DNA from: Pseudomonas sp. TNT3
Lineage (GTDB): Bacteria; Pseudomonadota; Gammaproteobacteria; Pseudomonadales; Pseudomonadaceae
DNA: 64,000 nt
Assembly: GCF_010095445.2 (NCBI RefSeq)
Contig: NZ_WFGV02000011.1
Coordinates: 56,642 to 120,641 of the forward strand
Reading direction: 5' to 3'
Positions 26,862 through 35,878 of this stretch are shown in pieces (within the stretch, counting starts at the first letter, position 1; every line of letters begins with the position of its first letter). Position numbers and translations under genes: made by a program. The notes beneath the pieces are model-generated. The model was not told the origin of the DNA and made no database searches. It was given only the letters and a program-made list of their open reading frames with translations.

Positions 26862-28363
26862 TCACAGCGCAGCCACCACCCGATTACGCCCGCGCTCCTT
26901 CGCCTGATACAACGCCTTGTCTGCCGCGAACAGCAATTGCTCCAGCGTGGCGTCGGTCTTGGTGGTCCAGGTACTGATACCGATACTGACAGTCATCGGC
27001 GAGTCATCGCCTTCCACCCGTGGCAATTGTTCCACCGCCGAACGGATCTGTTCGGCAATCTTCTGCGCGCCCGCGCTGTCGGTTTCCGCCAGGATCACGG
27101 AAAACTCTTCGCCGCCATAGCGGGCCACCAGATCTGCAGGACGTCGCACATTGGCTGAAATCACCTTGGCTATCGTTCGCAATGCCTCGTCGCCACGCTG
27201 ATGGCCGTGTCGATCGTTGAAAGCCTTGAAATGGTCGGCATCGATCATCAGCACCGACAATGGCAGGCCGGATCGCTGGGCGCGGAACCATTCATGCCGC
27301 AGGGTCAGGTCCAGAATCCTGCGATTGGCAACACCGGTCAGCGGTCGGTGGCGGCCAACAGGGACAATTCCTGCTCGGCGTTGTGGCGCAGACGCAGCTC
27401 CCGGCACAGCAACCAGCTCAGCCATAGCAGGCCGATACACAGCACGCCTGCGGCGCCGCTGATCACCATCGCCGTTCGTCTCCACGCCCCAAACACGTCG
27501 GTACCGGAAAGGGCGACGATCACCGTCAGCGGCAGATTACCCACCCTGGAAAAAGTGTACAGCCGCTGCTGCCCGTCAATGCTCGACACGCTGTTGAAGC
27601 TGCCACTGCCCTCGCGCAGGATGCGCATGATGTTAGGGCGATTGGCGAAACTCTTACCGATCGAATCGTGTTCCAGGTACGGCTTCTGAGCCAGCAGGAT
27701 GCCTTCGTCGTTGATGATGTTCAGCGTGCTGTCGTTGCCGATGTTCAGGGTGTTGAACAGTTGGTCGAAGTAGGTCAGACGCATCGACGCCACGGCAACA
27801 CCCAGGAATTCACCGGTTGGGGAGGCGATCCGGCGGCTGAAGCTGATCCGCCATTCATTGCTGTCTTCGCAGTCGCAGCGAGGCTTGAAAGGTCGGCTGA
27901 TGAACATGCCGGTGTCGCGGCTGGAAACATGTGTCTGGAAATAATCACGGTCCGCGAAGTTGCCAGGCTTTGGCTCGATCAGTGAAGAGTCAGCCAGTAC
28001 CTCGCCATGCTTGTCCAGCAGCAAAATGTCACCTTTGAAACGCGCCGTGGTGGAACGGTCGAACAGGACCAGATGGCGAATTTGTGCAGACACCTGTTTC
28101 AAATCGTCCCGTTGCGCTGCCGCAATCAGGCCTTGCAGGGACAGGTCATAGAGTTCCACGGTGCGCAGCACGTCGGCATCGATGAGTTGAGCGATGGTGG
28201 TCGCGCTGCGGGTCGCGGCTTCTTGGGCGCTGGCGTGTTCGCGAATCAGCAGGAAGGTGACGATGCTGATGATCGCGATGACGGTCAGGGAGCTGCCGAG
28301 GATCACCATGATTTCAGGTCGACGGTTCTTGCCTGAAACCTGCGGCAGGCGGCTCGTGATCAT
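26862..28363 (-). pseudogene. Diguanylate cyclase with periplasmic dCACHE sensor, frameshifted
   Basis: Two overlapping frames make up one gene. The first (28363 down to 27338) gives an N-terminal membrane span (about 18-40), a periplasmic dCACHE-like domain (about 45-280) and a second span (about 290-315), then stops at LLAATDR. The GGDEF domain continues in another frame from LTGVANRR to the end at 26862, with the active loop YGGEEF and the inhibitory-site motif RPAD five residues before it. At the junction one base of a C run appears lost (GACCGCTG where GACCCGCTG would read TDPLTG). As read, no complete enzyme is made. A sequencing error or true mutation cannot be told apart here. Confidence 0.85.
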
Positions 28364-28390
28364 GGGAATGATGTCCGCATATACGTCCAG

Positions 28391-28420
28391 AACAAAAAAA
28401 CCGGCACTCGTGCCGGTCCC
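28391..28420 (-). terminator. Terminator-like hairpin without an intact gene
   Basis: On the minus strand ACCGGCAC-GAGTGCCGGT is followed by a run of eight T. It lies between the diguanylate cyclase start and the possible porin tail at 28435, and is well placed to have been that gene's terminator. Confidence 0.8.
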
Positions 28421-28434
28421 TGATTGATTGAAGC

Positions 28435-28485
28435 TTAGAAGACATTAGCGGGGTAGTCGACGATCATCCTGAAGCGTTGACGCGT
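28435..28485 (-). pseudogene. Possible 3' remnant of an outer-membrane porin gene
   Basis: The minus strand reads TRQRFRMIVDYPANVF then TAA, preceded by an in-frame TAG. The arrangement (basic residues, a short beta-strand, DYP, terminal Phe) resembles C-termini of OprD-type porins as I recall them. A good terminator follows 15 bases downstream, and nothing porin-like remains upstream, where the terminator of the small exported gene begins 43 bases away. This could be the scar of a deletion. Sixteen residues are too few for certainty. Confidence 0.3.
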
Positions 28486-28527
28486 CTACTCAGGCACAGC
28501 GAGCCAGGGAAGTCTAAATTCGCGACG

Positions 28528-28555
28528 AAAAAAAGCCGCTGATAGCAGCGGCTTG
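28528..28555 (-). terminator. Terminator of the small exported protein gene
   Basis: AAGCCGCTG-CTAT-CAGCGGCTT on the minus strand, followed by a T run (A run at 28528-28534 on the plus strand). It lies 66 bases beyond the stop of the gene at 28621. Confidence 0.85.
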
Positions 28556-28620
28556 AAGACAACTTTTCAAAGGGAAGAGCCGATGAAAAGTGTCGAGGGA
28601 AACAGAGCGGATTCGGTTGA

Positions 28621-28845
28621 TCAGCTGTCTTTCTCAATCGTTTGGCGGGACTGAGCATTCGACGCTTGTGGGGTTTGCGCGGCATCTTGCGCTTTGGCCG
28701 TCATTTCGCTTTGGTACGCTTCGAACGCGGCGGCACGCTCGTTGTTGTGCGCAACGAAGGCCTGGGACTCTTCGGCAAAGGCGAGCGGGGAAAGGAACAA
28801 TGAGGACAAAACGAAAGCGCTGGCAATACCCATGGTGTTGGACAT
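28621..28845 (-). CDS. Small exported hypothetical protein
   Basis: 74 residues. A signal peptide (about 1-24, ending PLAFA) is followed by a polar, Ala/Gln/Glu-rich mature part of about 50 residues (RAAAFEAYQSEMTAKAQDAA) that is probably helical; no Cys and no known domain. AAGAAGG stands about 8 bases before the ATG, and a terminator follows, so it looks like an independent expressed unit. The start is MSNTMGIAS; the frame is open further upstream but without a ribosome site. Function unknown. Confidence 0.75.
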   Translation of the reverse strand: MSNTMGIASAFVLSSLFLSPLAFAEESQAFVAHNNERAAAFEAYQSEMTAKAQDAAQTPQASNAQSRQTIEKDS

Positions 28846-28981
28846 CTTTAAAACCTTCTTGCTTGGCAAGTGCTGTTTGGTGGCGCAACGATAAGGGGGA
28901 ATGAAGAGGGGAAAAAGAACGGATTCATGAAAGGACTGTTGCATTGGAGGCAATAGTCGGTGCGGGATGCGCGAGAGTTTT

Positions 28982-29103
28982 TGTGGCGAGGGAGTTTACT
29001 CCCGCTCGGCTGCGCAGCAGGCGCAGATCCTGCGAATGCGGTCTGACTGGAAGGATGCATGGGGTCGCTTCGCAACCCAGCGCGAGCAAGCTCGCTCGCC
29101 ACA
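28982..29103. repeat. REPIN, TGTGGCGAGGGAG family, copy 1 of a tandem pair
   Basis: 122-bp unit starting TGTGGCGAGGGAGTTTACTC and ending in the inverted counterpart GCGAGCAAGCTCGCTCGCCA plus CA. The ends can pair as a long hairpin. It is 116/122 identical to the copy at 29169. Confidence 0.9.
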
Positions 29104-29150
29104 GAGCCACAGAGCCACAGAGCCACAGAGCCACAGCGCCACAGCTCCAC
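29103..29150. repeat. 8-bp tandem repeat (AGAGCCAC)n
   Basis: Six consecutive units: four exact AGAGCCAC, then AGCGCCAC and AGCTCCAC. The unit matches the bases at the edge of the REPIN (GCCACAGAG), as if produced by slippage there. It fills the gap between the two REPIN copies. Confidence 0.9.
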
Positions 29151-29168
29151 AGAGGAATGGAGGTTTTT

Positions 29169-29290
29169 TGTGGCGAGGGAGTTTACTCCCGCTCGGCTGC
29201 GCAGCAGGCGCAGATCCTGCGAATGCGGTCTGACTGGAAGAATGTGAGGGGCTGCTTCGCAACCCAGCGCGAGCAAGCTCGCTCGCCACA
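29169..29290. repeat. REPIN, TGTGGCGAGGGAG family, copy 2
   Basis: Same orientation as copy 1 with six differences in 122 positions, clustered in the loop region (about 29241-29254). It ends 17 bases before the sensor kinase stop codon. Confidence 0.9.
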
Positions 29291-29307
29291 GGGGATCTGG
29301 ATAGGCT

Positions 29308-30672
29308 TTAGACAGGCAGATGAATACCGAAGGTGTTCACGCCCTGATCACTGCGCACAAACACATCCCCACCATGCATCAGCGCAATCGCCTTGACGAT
29401 CGCCAACCCCAACCCATGGTTGTTTCCGCTGTTGCTGCGCGATGCATCGACCCGATAGAACCGTTCGAACAACCGCGACAGATGCTCGCTGGCAATCGGC
29501 GATCCCGGGTTGGTGACGCCGATACTCACCTGATGCGCTTCAACCTCGATCCTTACCTGAATCACCTGTCCAGGCTCAGTGTGCTGCACCGCGTTGCTCA
29601 GCAGATTGATCAGCGCCCGACGCAAATGAGCGATCTCGATCCGTACTTGCGCATCGCCGCTGACCTGTACCCGAACCTGTGCATCTTCAAGGATGAAATC
29701 CAGATATTCCAACGTGGTCGCCACTTCATCCGCCAGGGAGGTTGACGTCAGTTTGGTGGCCTTGCTGCCCTGATCGGCACTGGCCAGGAACAGCATGTCG
29801 TTGATGATCGAGCGCAGTCGCTCGAGCTCTTCAAGGTTCGATTGCAGTACCTCGAAGTAATGCTCCGCCGACCGGCCGCGAGTCAGCGCCACCTGGGTCT
29901 GGCCAATCAGGTTGGTCAGGGGTGAGCGCAGTTCATGCGCCACGTCGGCGTTGAAGGATTCAAGGCGCGAGTAAGCCTGTTCGACCCGCTCCAGTGTGGA
30001 GTTGAAAGAGTTGACGAATTGATTGAGCTCCGGCGGCAGTGGCGATAACTGCAGGCGCCCGGACAACAAGGGCGGCGCCAACCGTTGCGCTTCCTGAGAC
30101 AGCTTGATCAGTGGCTTGAGGCCGATCCGCGCCACCCAGTAGCCCAGCGCCGAGGCCAGCAGCACACCAATGATCGCCAGGCTGATCAATGCGATCAGCA
30201 GGTGATGTTGCGTCTGGAAAAACGTCTCGGTGTCGATTCCGATCATGAAACGCAGCGGCGGTCGCTGGTCCTTGGCCGGGAACTGACTGACCAGCACTTT
30301 CAGGGGGTAGGGCTGTTCGGGTAATTTCAAGTCGCGCATGCCCAGCGGACCTTCGGCGAACGCGCGAATCTGCGGTGTCAGGTTGCCGTATTCGTAGTGG
30401 GGGTCGCCGCTGATAATCCAGAAGCTGATGCGTTTGTCTTCTTCGCCAAGCAGCTTGAGCTTGTTATTGATCTTCACCCAATGCTCGGGCGTGCCGTAAC
30501 GGCCGACGGTGGATTCGAGCACGCTGTAGCGCGCGTCCAGTTCCGCTTCCGGCAGCAGGCCCAAGCCCTTGTCGACTTGTTGATACAGCGCCCAGCCAAT
30601 CAACAGGAACACCAGCAGCGCCACCAGCGTGAACATTCCGCTCAAACGCAAGGCAATCGAATTACTGGACAC
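29308..30672 (-). CDS. Sensor histidine kinase, heavy-metal (CusS/CopS-like) type
   Basis: 454 residues from a GTG overlapping the response-regulator stop. Two membrane spans (about 9-31 and 160-182) enclose a periplasmic sensor domain; HAMP (about 185-235); H-box NADVAHELRSPLTNLIG (phospho-His near 249); N-box NLLSNAVQHTEPG; G-box NNHGLGLAIVKAIALMHGG. It should phosphorylate the adjacent regulator. The layout fits metal-responsive kinases, but the linked pump is an MdtABC-type RND system, so the signal could equally be an envelope or drug stress. Last gene of the RND operon. Confidence 0.88.
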   Translation of the reverse strand: MSSNSIALRLSGMFTLVALLVFLLIGWALYQQVDKGLGLLPEAELDARYSVLESTVGRYGTPEHWVKINNKLKLLGEEDKRISFWIISGDPHYEYGNLTPQIRAFAEGPLGMRDLKLPEQPYPLKVLVSQFPAKDQRPPLRFMIGIDTETFFQTQHHLLIALISLAIIGVLLASALGYWVARIGLKPLIKLSQEAQRLAPPLLSGRLQLSPLPPELNQFVNSFNSTLERVEQAYSRLESFNADVAHELRSPLTNLIGQTQVALTRGRSAEHYFEVLQSNLEELERLRSIINDMLFLASADQGSKATKLTSTSLADEVATTLEYLDFILEDAQVRVQVSGDAQVRIEIAHLRRALINLLSNAVQHTEPGQVIQVRIEVEAHQVSIGVTNPGSPIASEHLSRLFERFYRVDASRSNSGNNHGLGLAIVKAIALMHGGDVFVRSDQGVNTFGIHLPV

Positions 30673-31339
30673 CACGGCTCTCCAGCACATAACCCATGCC
30701 ACGGATCGTGTGCAGCAGTTTCTCGTCGAATGGCCCGTCGAGCTTGGCGCGCAGGCGTTTGATCGCGACTTCGACAACGTTCGCATCACTGTCAAAATTG
30801 ATGTCCCAGACCATCTCCGCAATGGCGGTTTTCGAGAGGATTTCGCCTTGGCGGCGGGCCAGCACGCTGAGCAGCGAGAATTCTTTGGCCGTCAGGTCCA
30901 GGCGGGTGCCGGCGCGGGTGGCCTTGCGGCTGATCAAATCGATCCACAGGTCGGCGATGCTCACCTGCACCGGTTCATGGCCGCCGCTGCGCCGTGTCAG
31001 GGCCTGCAAGCGCGCGACCAGTTCCAGGAAGGAAAACGGTTTGCCGAGGTAATCGTCGGCACCGTCGCGCAGCCCTTTGATGCGGTCTTCGACACGCTCG
31101 CGGGCGGTGAGCATGATCACCGGGGTTTGCTTGCGCGCACGCAAGGCACGCAATACGCCGAAGCCATCGAGGCCCGGGAGCATGACGTCGAGGACGATCA
31201 CCGCGTAGTCGCTTTCCAGCGCCATGTGCAGACCCTCGACACCATCGCGCGCGAGATCCACGGTGTAACCCTGTTCCGTCAGGCCACGGTGCAGATAATC
31301 CGCGGTTTTTTCTTCGTCTTCGATAATCAGAACGCGCAT
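30662..31339 (-). CDS. OmpR/CusR-family response regulator
   Basis: 225 residues. Receiver domain (about 1-115) with the acidic pair EDE near 7-9, phospho-acceptor Asp in VLDVMLPGLDG (about 51) and the LGKPF lysine (about 100). A winged-helix DNA-binding domain follows (about 125-222; DLTAKEFSLLSVLARR; RLRAKLD; TIRGMGYVLE). It sits between the RND pump gene (9-base gap) and its kinase (overlapping). The palindrome at 35710 in front of the operon is a candidate binding site. Confidence 0.93.
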   Translation of the reverse strand: MRVLIIEDEEKTADYLHRGLTEQGYTVDLARDGVEGLHMALESDYAVIVLDVMLPGLDGFGVLRALRARKQTPVIMLTARERVEDRIKGLRDGADDYLGKPFSFLELVARLQALTRRSGGHEPVQVSIADLWIDLISRKATRAGTRLDLTAKEFSLLSVLARRQGEILSKTAIAEMVWDINFDSDANVVEVAIKRLRAKLDGPFDEKLLHTIRGMGYVLESRGVQ

Positions 31340-31348
31340 GACCCCGCC

Positions 31349-34300
31349 TCAGTCTGTGTTCGCCAGCCCCGGCATCGCTGCGGGTGCTGGAGTGGGTGAG
31401 CCCCGGTGGAAAACCCGCTCAAGCCACAAGTATATGACCGGAGTGGTGAACAGCGTCAGCGCCTGGCTCACCAGCAAGCCGCCGACCACCGCGATCCCCA
31501 ATGGCTGGCGCAGCTCGGCGCCGGTGCCGTAGCCAAGCATCAGCGGCAACGCGCCAAGCAGGGCGGCGAGCGTGGTCATGATGATCGGCCGGAATCGGGT
31601 GATACAGGCCTCATAAATCGCTTCTTCCGGCGGCAAGCCACGATTGCGTTGTGCGTCGAGGGCGAAGTCGATCATCAGGATGCCGTTCTTCTTCACGATC
31701 CCGATCAGCAGCACCAGACCGATCAGCGCCATGATCGAAAAGTCCTGGCCGCAAATCCACAGCATGATGACCGCTCCGAGCCCCGCAGAAGGCAGCGTCG
31801 AAATGATGGTCAACGGATGGACGAAGCTCTCGTACAGCACGCCGAGAATGATGTAGACCGCCAACAGGGCCGCAAGAATCAGCCATGGCTGGCTGGCCAA
31901 CGAACTCTGGAACGCCTGGGCCGCACCCTGGAAGTTACCGCTCATGGCCGCCGGCATGCCGATCTCCGCCTTGGCCTGGTTGAGCATGATCACCGCATCG
32001 CCCAGCGCGACGCCGGGTGCCAGGTTGAACGACAGGTTGGCAGCGGGAAACATGCCGTCATGGGCGATGGACAGCGGGCCGACCGTTGGCGCATCGAATT
32101 TGGCCAGGGCCGACAGAGGCACCATTTCACCGCTCAACGGCGAGCGCAGGTAGAAGTAGTTGAGGCTTTCAGCTTTGCCGCGTTGCTGGGTGTCCAGCTC
32201 CAGGATCACGTTGTACTGGTTGATCTGGGTCTGGAATTCATTGATCTGCCGTTGCCCAAAAGCGTCGTACAACGCTTCGTCTACATCGCTGGCGGTCAGC
32301 CCGAAACGCGCAGCGGCGCTGCGGTCGATATTGATGTGCGTAATGCTGCCGCCCAGTTGCAGGTCATTGGAAATGTCGCGGAATGCCGGATTGCTGCGCA
32401 GTTTTTCCGTCAGACGCTGGGTCCAGGTGCTGAGGGTCGCGCCATCGTTGCTCTTGAGTACGTACTGGTATTGGGCGCGACTCGGGCCCGAGCTGAGGTT
32501 GATGTCCTGCCCGGCGCGCAGGTACAGCACGATACCCGGGACTTTCATCAGTTGCGGGCGAATGCGGTCGATGAACTGACTGGCCGACACATCGCGGTCA
32601 CCGCGTTTTTTGAGAGAGATCCAGAACCGGCCATTGGCGATGGTCTGGTTGCTGCCGGAGACGCCCACCGAATGGGAAAACGCCTGAACGGCAGGATCGG
32701 CGGCGACGATTTCGGCCATCGCCAGGTGTTTTTTCACCATGTCGCCGTAGGAAATATCGGCGGCGGCTTCGGTGGTGCCGAGGACAAAACCGGTGTCCTG
32801 CACCGGGAAGAAACCCTTGGGAATGAAGATGTACCCGGCAACTGCCAAGCCCAGGGACAGGGCAAATACACCGATCATCAATTTCTGATGGGCCAGGGCG
32901 CGGCGTAGCAGTTTTTCGTAGCCGGCCAGCAAGCGCTCGCCGAACGTCGGTTTGCTGTGGGCGTGATGCACAGGCGCACGCATGAACAGCGCGGCCAGCG
33001 TCGGTGCCAACGTCAGCGAAACCACCACCGAAATCATGATGGTCGACGTTGCCGTCAGCGCAAACTCCTTGAACAACCGCCCGACCACGCCGCCCATGAA
33101 CAGCAGCGGGATGAACGCTGCCACCAGCGAGAAACTGATGGACACCACGGTGAAGCCGATCTCGCCGGCGCCCTTGATTGCCGCCTCGCGCATGCCGTCG
33201 CCGGCCTCCAGATGGCGGTGAATGTTCTCCACCACCACGATCGCGTCGTCCACCACAAACCCCACGGCCACCACGATCGCCACCAGCGTCAGGTTGTTCA
33301 GGCTGAACCCCATGATGTACATCAGGGCGAAACTGGCGATCAGCGATACCCCCAGCACCGCCGACACGATCAACGTGGCTGACCATTGGCGCAGGAACAA
33401 CGCCATGACCGCCACCACTAACAGGACGGCGATCAGTAGCGTGATTTCCACCTCGTGCAGGGAGGCGCGAATAGTCTGTGTGCGGTCGACCAGCACCTTG
33501 ACCTGAACCGAGGCCGGCAGCATGGCTTCCAGCGCCGGCAGGGCCGCCTGGATACGGTCCACGGTCTCGACGATGTTCGCCCCCGGTTGACGGGAGATCA
33601 CCAGGTTGACCCCCGGCTGATCGCCGGCCCAGGCTTGAACGTAGGCATCTTCCGAACCGTTGACGACTTTGGCCACGTCCTTGAGGTGAACCGGCGCACC
33701 GTCCTTGTAGGAAACGATGAGCTGGCTGTATTCCTCGGGATGGAACAACTGGTCATTGGTGGACAGCGTCGAGATGCTCGACTCTCCGTACAACGCACCT
33801 TTGGCCAGGTTCAGGCTGGTCTGCTGGATCGCCAGGCGAATGTCCGCGAGCGTCAGGCCGATGGCGGCGAGTTTATCGGCCGAAGCCTGCACGCGAATCG
33901 CGGGACGTTGCTGACCGGTAATGTTGATTTGGCCTACGCCGTCGATCTGACTGATCTGACGGGCGAGCAGGGTTTCCACCAGGTCGCTGAGTTCGGTGCC
34001 GGGCATCTGGGTCGAATTGACGCTCAGGATCAGCACCGGGCTGTCGGCCGGGTTGACCTTCCTCCAGGTCGGCAACGTCGGCATGTCTTTAGGCAGTTTG
34101 CCGGCGGCGGTGTTGATCGCGGCCTGAACTTCCTGCGCGGCAGTGTCGATGCTTTTGTCGAGGGTGAATTGCAGGGTCAGGTTGGTCGAGCCCAAGGCGC
34201 TGCTCGAGGTCATCTGGGTCACGCCGGGGATGGCGCTGAATTGCACTTCAAGTGGGGTGGCCACCGATGAAGCCATGGTTTCCGGACTGGCGCCGGGTAG

Positions 34301-34462
34301 CTGCGCGGCCACCTGAATTGTCGGGAACTCGGCTTCCGGCAGCGGAGCGATCGGCAAGCGCGGAAAGGCGATAACGCCGAGCAATACCAAGGCGAAGGTC
34401 AGCAGGATCGTCGCCACCGGATGATCAATGCACCAGGCGGAAACCGAGCCATGACCCTTCAT
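31349..34462 (-). CDS. RND efflux transporter, MdtB/MdtC-MuxB type
   Basis: 1037 residues with 12 membrane spans and two large periplasmic loops. HAE1-type features: GVTQMTSSSALGSTNLTLQF, the proton-relay segment VGFVVDDAIVVVENIHRHLE in TM4, and TM10-11 segments LIGIVKKNGILMIDFAL and RFRPIIMTTLAALLGALPLM. It exports hydrophobic compounds using the proton gradient, with the fusion protein encoded just upstream. MdtBC systems usually have two pump subunits, but only one is encoded here. No outer-membrane channel gene is linked. The ATG overlaps the fusion-protein stop. Confidence 0.95.
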   Translation of the reverse strand: MKGHGSVSAWCIDHPVATILLTFALVLLGVIAFPRLPIAPLPEAEFPTIQVAAQLPGASPETMASSVATPLEVQFSAIPGVTQMTSSSALGSTNLTLQFTLDKSIDTAAQEVQAAINTAAGKLPKDMPTLPTWRKVNPADSPVLILSVNSTQMPGTELSDLVETLLARQISQIDGVGQINITGQQRPAIRVQASADKLAAIGLTLADIRLAIQQTSLNLAKGALYGESSISTLSTNDQLFHPEEYSQLIVSYKDGAPVHLKDVAKVVNGSEDAYVQAWAGDQPGVNLVISRQPGANIVETVDRIQAALPALEAMLPASVQVKVLVDRTQTIRASLHEVEITLLIAVLLVVAVMALFLRQWSATLIVSAVLGVSLIASFALMYIMGFSLNNLTLVAIVVAVGFVVDDAIVVVENIHRHLEAGDGMREAAIKGAGEIGFTVVSISFSLVAAFIPLLFMGGVVGRLFKEFALTATSTIMISVVVSLTLAPTLAALFMRAPVHHAHSKPTFGERLLAGYEKLLRRALAHQKLMIGVFALSLGLAVAGYIFIPKGFFPVQDTGFVLGTTEAAADISYGDMVKKHLAMAEIVAADPAVQAFSHSVGVSGSNQTIANGRFWISLKKRGDRDVSASQFIDRIRPQLMKVPGIVLYLRAGQDINLSSGPSRAQYQYVLKSNDGATLSTWTQRLTEKLRSNPAFRDISNDLQLGGSITHINIDRSAAARFGLTASDVDEALYDAFGQRQINEFQTQINQYNVILELDTQQRGKAESLNYFYLRSPLSGEMVPLSALAKFDAPTVGPLSIAHDGMFPAANLSFNLAPGVALGDAVIMLNQAKAEIGMPAAMSGNFQGAAQAFQSSLASQPWLILAALLAVYIILGVLYESFVHPLTIISTLPSAGLGAVIMLWICGQDFSIMALIGLVLLIGIVKKNGILMIDFALDAQRNRGLPPEEAIYEACITRFRPIIMTTLAALLGALPLMLGYGTGAELRQPLGIAVVGGLLVSQALTLFTTPVIYLWLERVFHRGSPTPAPAAMPGLANTD

Positions 34463-35619
34463 GGCTTAGGCTCCGATTGAACCACCTGCGGTGGCTCGGT
34501 CAGCACCTGAACCGTCGAGCCTGGCTTGAGCCGAGACTGCCCATCACTGACCAACACATCGCCCGGGTTCACGCCTTTGATGATGTCCTGGCCGCTGCCT
34601 TGATAGACCATCTGTACCTGGACGGTTTCGACCTTGTCGCCTTTGACCCGGTAAACGAAATGCTGATCGAGCCCGCGTTGTACGACGGTAGGCGGGACTA
34701 CTAGCGCATCTTTAACCAGCGCTGTCTGAATTTTTATCGTCACCAACAGACCGGGCCACAGCTTCTGTCCGGCATTGTTGAATTCCGCCTTGGCGCGGAT
34801 GGTCCCGGTGTTGGCGTTGATCTGGTTGTCGATGAGGGTCAGATGGCCTTCGCCCAGTAGGTTGTCGGTCTCACTGTCGGTGTCGGCGCCGATGTACGCC
34901 TTGACCTGAGCATGCTCCGGGTCGTTGATCAGGCCTTGCAGGGTCGGCAGCATTTGCTGCGGTAGCGAGAACTCCACCGCGATCGGATCGATCTGGGTCA
35001 CCGTAAACAACCCTTGGGTATCCGTCATGCGCAGGAAGTTACCTTCGTCCACGGTACGAATACCGACGCGACCGGTCACCGGGGAGCGAATCTGGGTGTA
35101 GGAAAGTTGCACCTGTGCCGCGTCGATCGATGCCTGATTACCCTGTGCCGTGGCCTTGAGCTGGTTCACCAATGCTTGTTGCTGATCGTAGGTCTGCTTG
35201 GAAACGCCATCATCGACGCTCAACAGTTTGTAGCGCTTGAGGTTTACCAGGGCCACCTGCAGCTGCGCCTGACTCTCGCCCAGTTGTGCCCGGGCCTGAT
35301 CGAGGTTGGCGCGAATCGTGCGGTCATCGATGGTGGCCAGCAGGTCGCCGGCCTTGACCAACTGACCTTCCTTGACCAGCAATTTGGTGAGGACGCCGTC
35401 GATCTGCGGGCGCACGACAACGCTATGCAGCGACAGGACCGAACCAATGCCGGTGACATAGCGAGGGACGTCTTTTTCGGCGACGTTGACCACGCGCACG
35501 GGGATTGCGGTGGGGGCCGCGAGTTTTGCCGTGGCCGGTTTTGTCACGTACCAGACGCCCAGCGCTATCAGCGCGATCAGAAGGGTGGCGAGCAGGGCGG
35601 GTTTTTTCTGAATTCGCAT
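34459..35619 (-). CDS. Efflux membrane-fusion protein, MdtA/MuxA type
   Basis: 386 residues. An N-terminal anchor (about 9-27) is followed by a lipoyl/biotinyl-like half motif, a coiled-coil hairpin (about 95-165), a second half motif (QIRSPVTGRVGIRTVDEGN, about 180), a beta-barrel and a membrane-proximal domain. It links the RND pump to an outer-membrane channel across the periplasm. First gene of the operon fusion protein - pump - regulator - kinase, all on the minus strand. Confidence 0.94.
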   Translation of the reverse strand: MRIQKKPALLATLLIALIALGVWYVTKPATAKLAAPTAIPVRVVNVAEKDVPRYVTGIGSVLSLHSVVVRPQIDGVLTKLLVKEGQLVKAGDLLATIDDRTIRANLDQARAQLGESQAQLQVALVNLKRYKLLSVDDGVSKQTYDQQQALVNQLKATAQGNQASIDAAQVQLSYTQIRSPVTGRVGIRTVDEGNFLRMTDTQGLFTVTQIDPIAVEFSLPQQMLPTLQGLINDPEHAQVKAYIGADTDSETDNLLGEGHLTLIDNQINANTGTIRAKAEFNNAGQKLWPGLLVTIKIQTALVKDALVVPPTVVQRGLDQHFVYRVKGDKVETVQVQMVYQGSGQDIIKGVNPGDVLVSDGQSRLKPGSTVQVLTEPPQVVQSEPKP

Positions 35620-35672
35620 GCGAGTCGGGCGCCGGGCAGATGAGACGGAAGGACGGTCAGGTTTATACCTTC

Positions 35673-35729
35673 CTTATAGCCCTGTTACGCCGTCAGGAAA
35701 GTGACTGCTAACTGACGGCGCTGTCAGTT
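35673..35729 (-). promoter_or_regulatory. RND operon promoter with palindromic candidate operator
   Basis: AACTGAC (35710-35716) and GTCAGTT (35723-35729) form a perfect 7-6-7 inverted repeat. On the minus strand TATAAG (35673-35678) could be the -10 with a poor -35, and the palindrome would then be centred about 50 bases upstream of the start, the usual place for an OmpR-family activator. The operon encodes such a regulator, so autoregulation is plausible (inference). Confidence 0.5.
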
Positions 35730-35878
35730 TCGTACGCGTCTGCGCGAAATATCCGCGTACAAGACGCTCCCGTGTGAGGGCGGGGCTGTTAGCGACAGGA
35801 ACTACGCTGACTAAAGATCTTTTCCTGCGGGCAGATACAAAAGGTGTGACCTCAAAACAATAACGGAGTGGCCTTGAA

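Noticed and set aside
28982..29290. CRISPR-like array
   Set aside because: There are only two long units, and the short 8-bp units have no spacers; the elements are REPINs plus a tandem repeat, and no cas genes are present.
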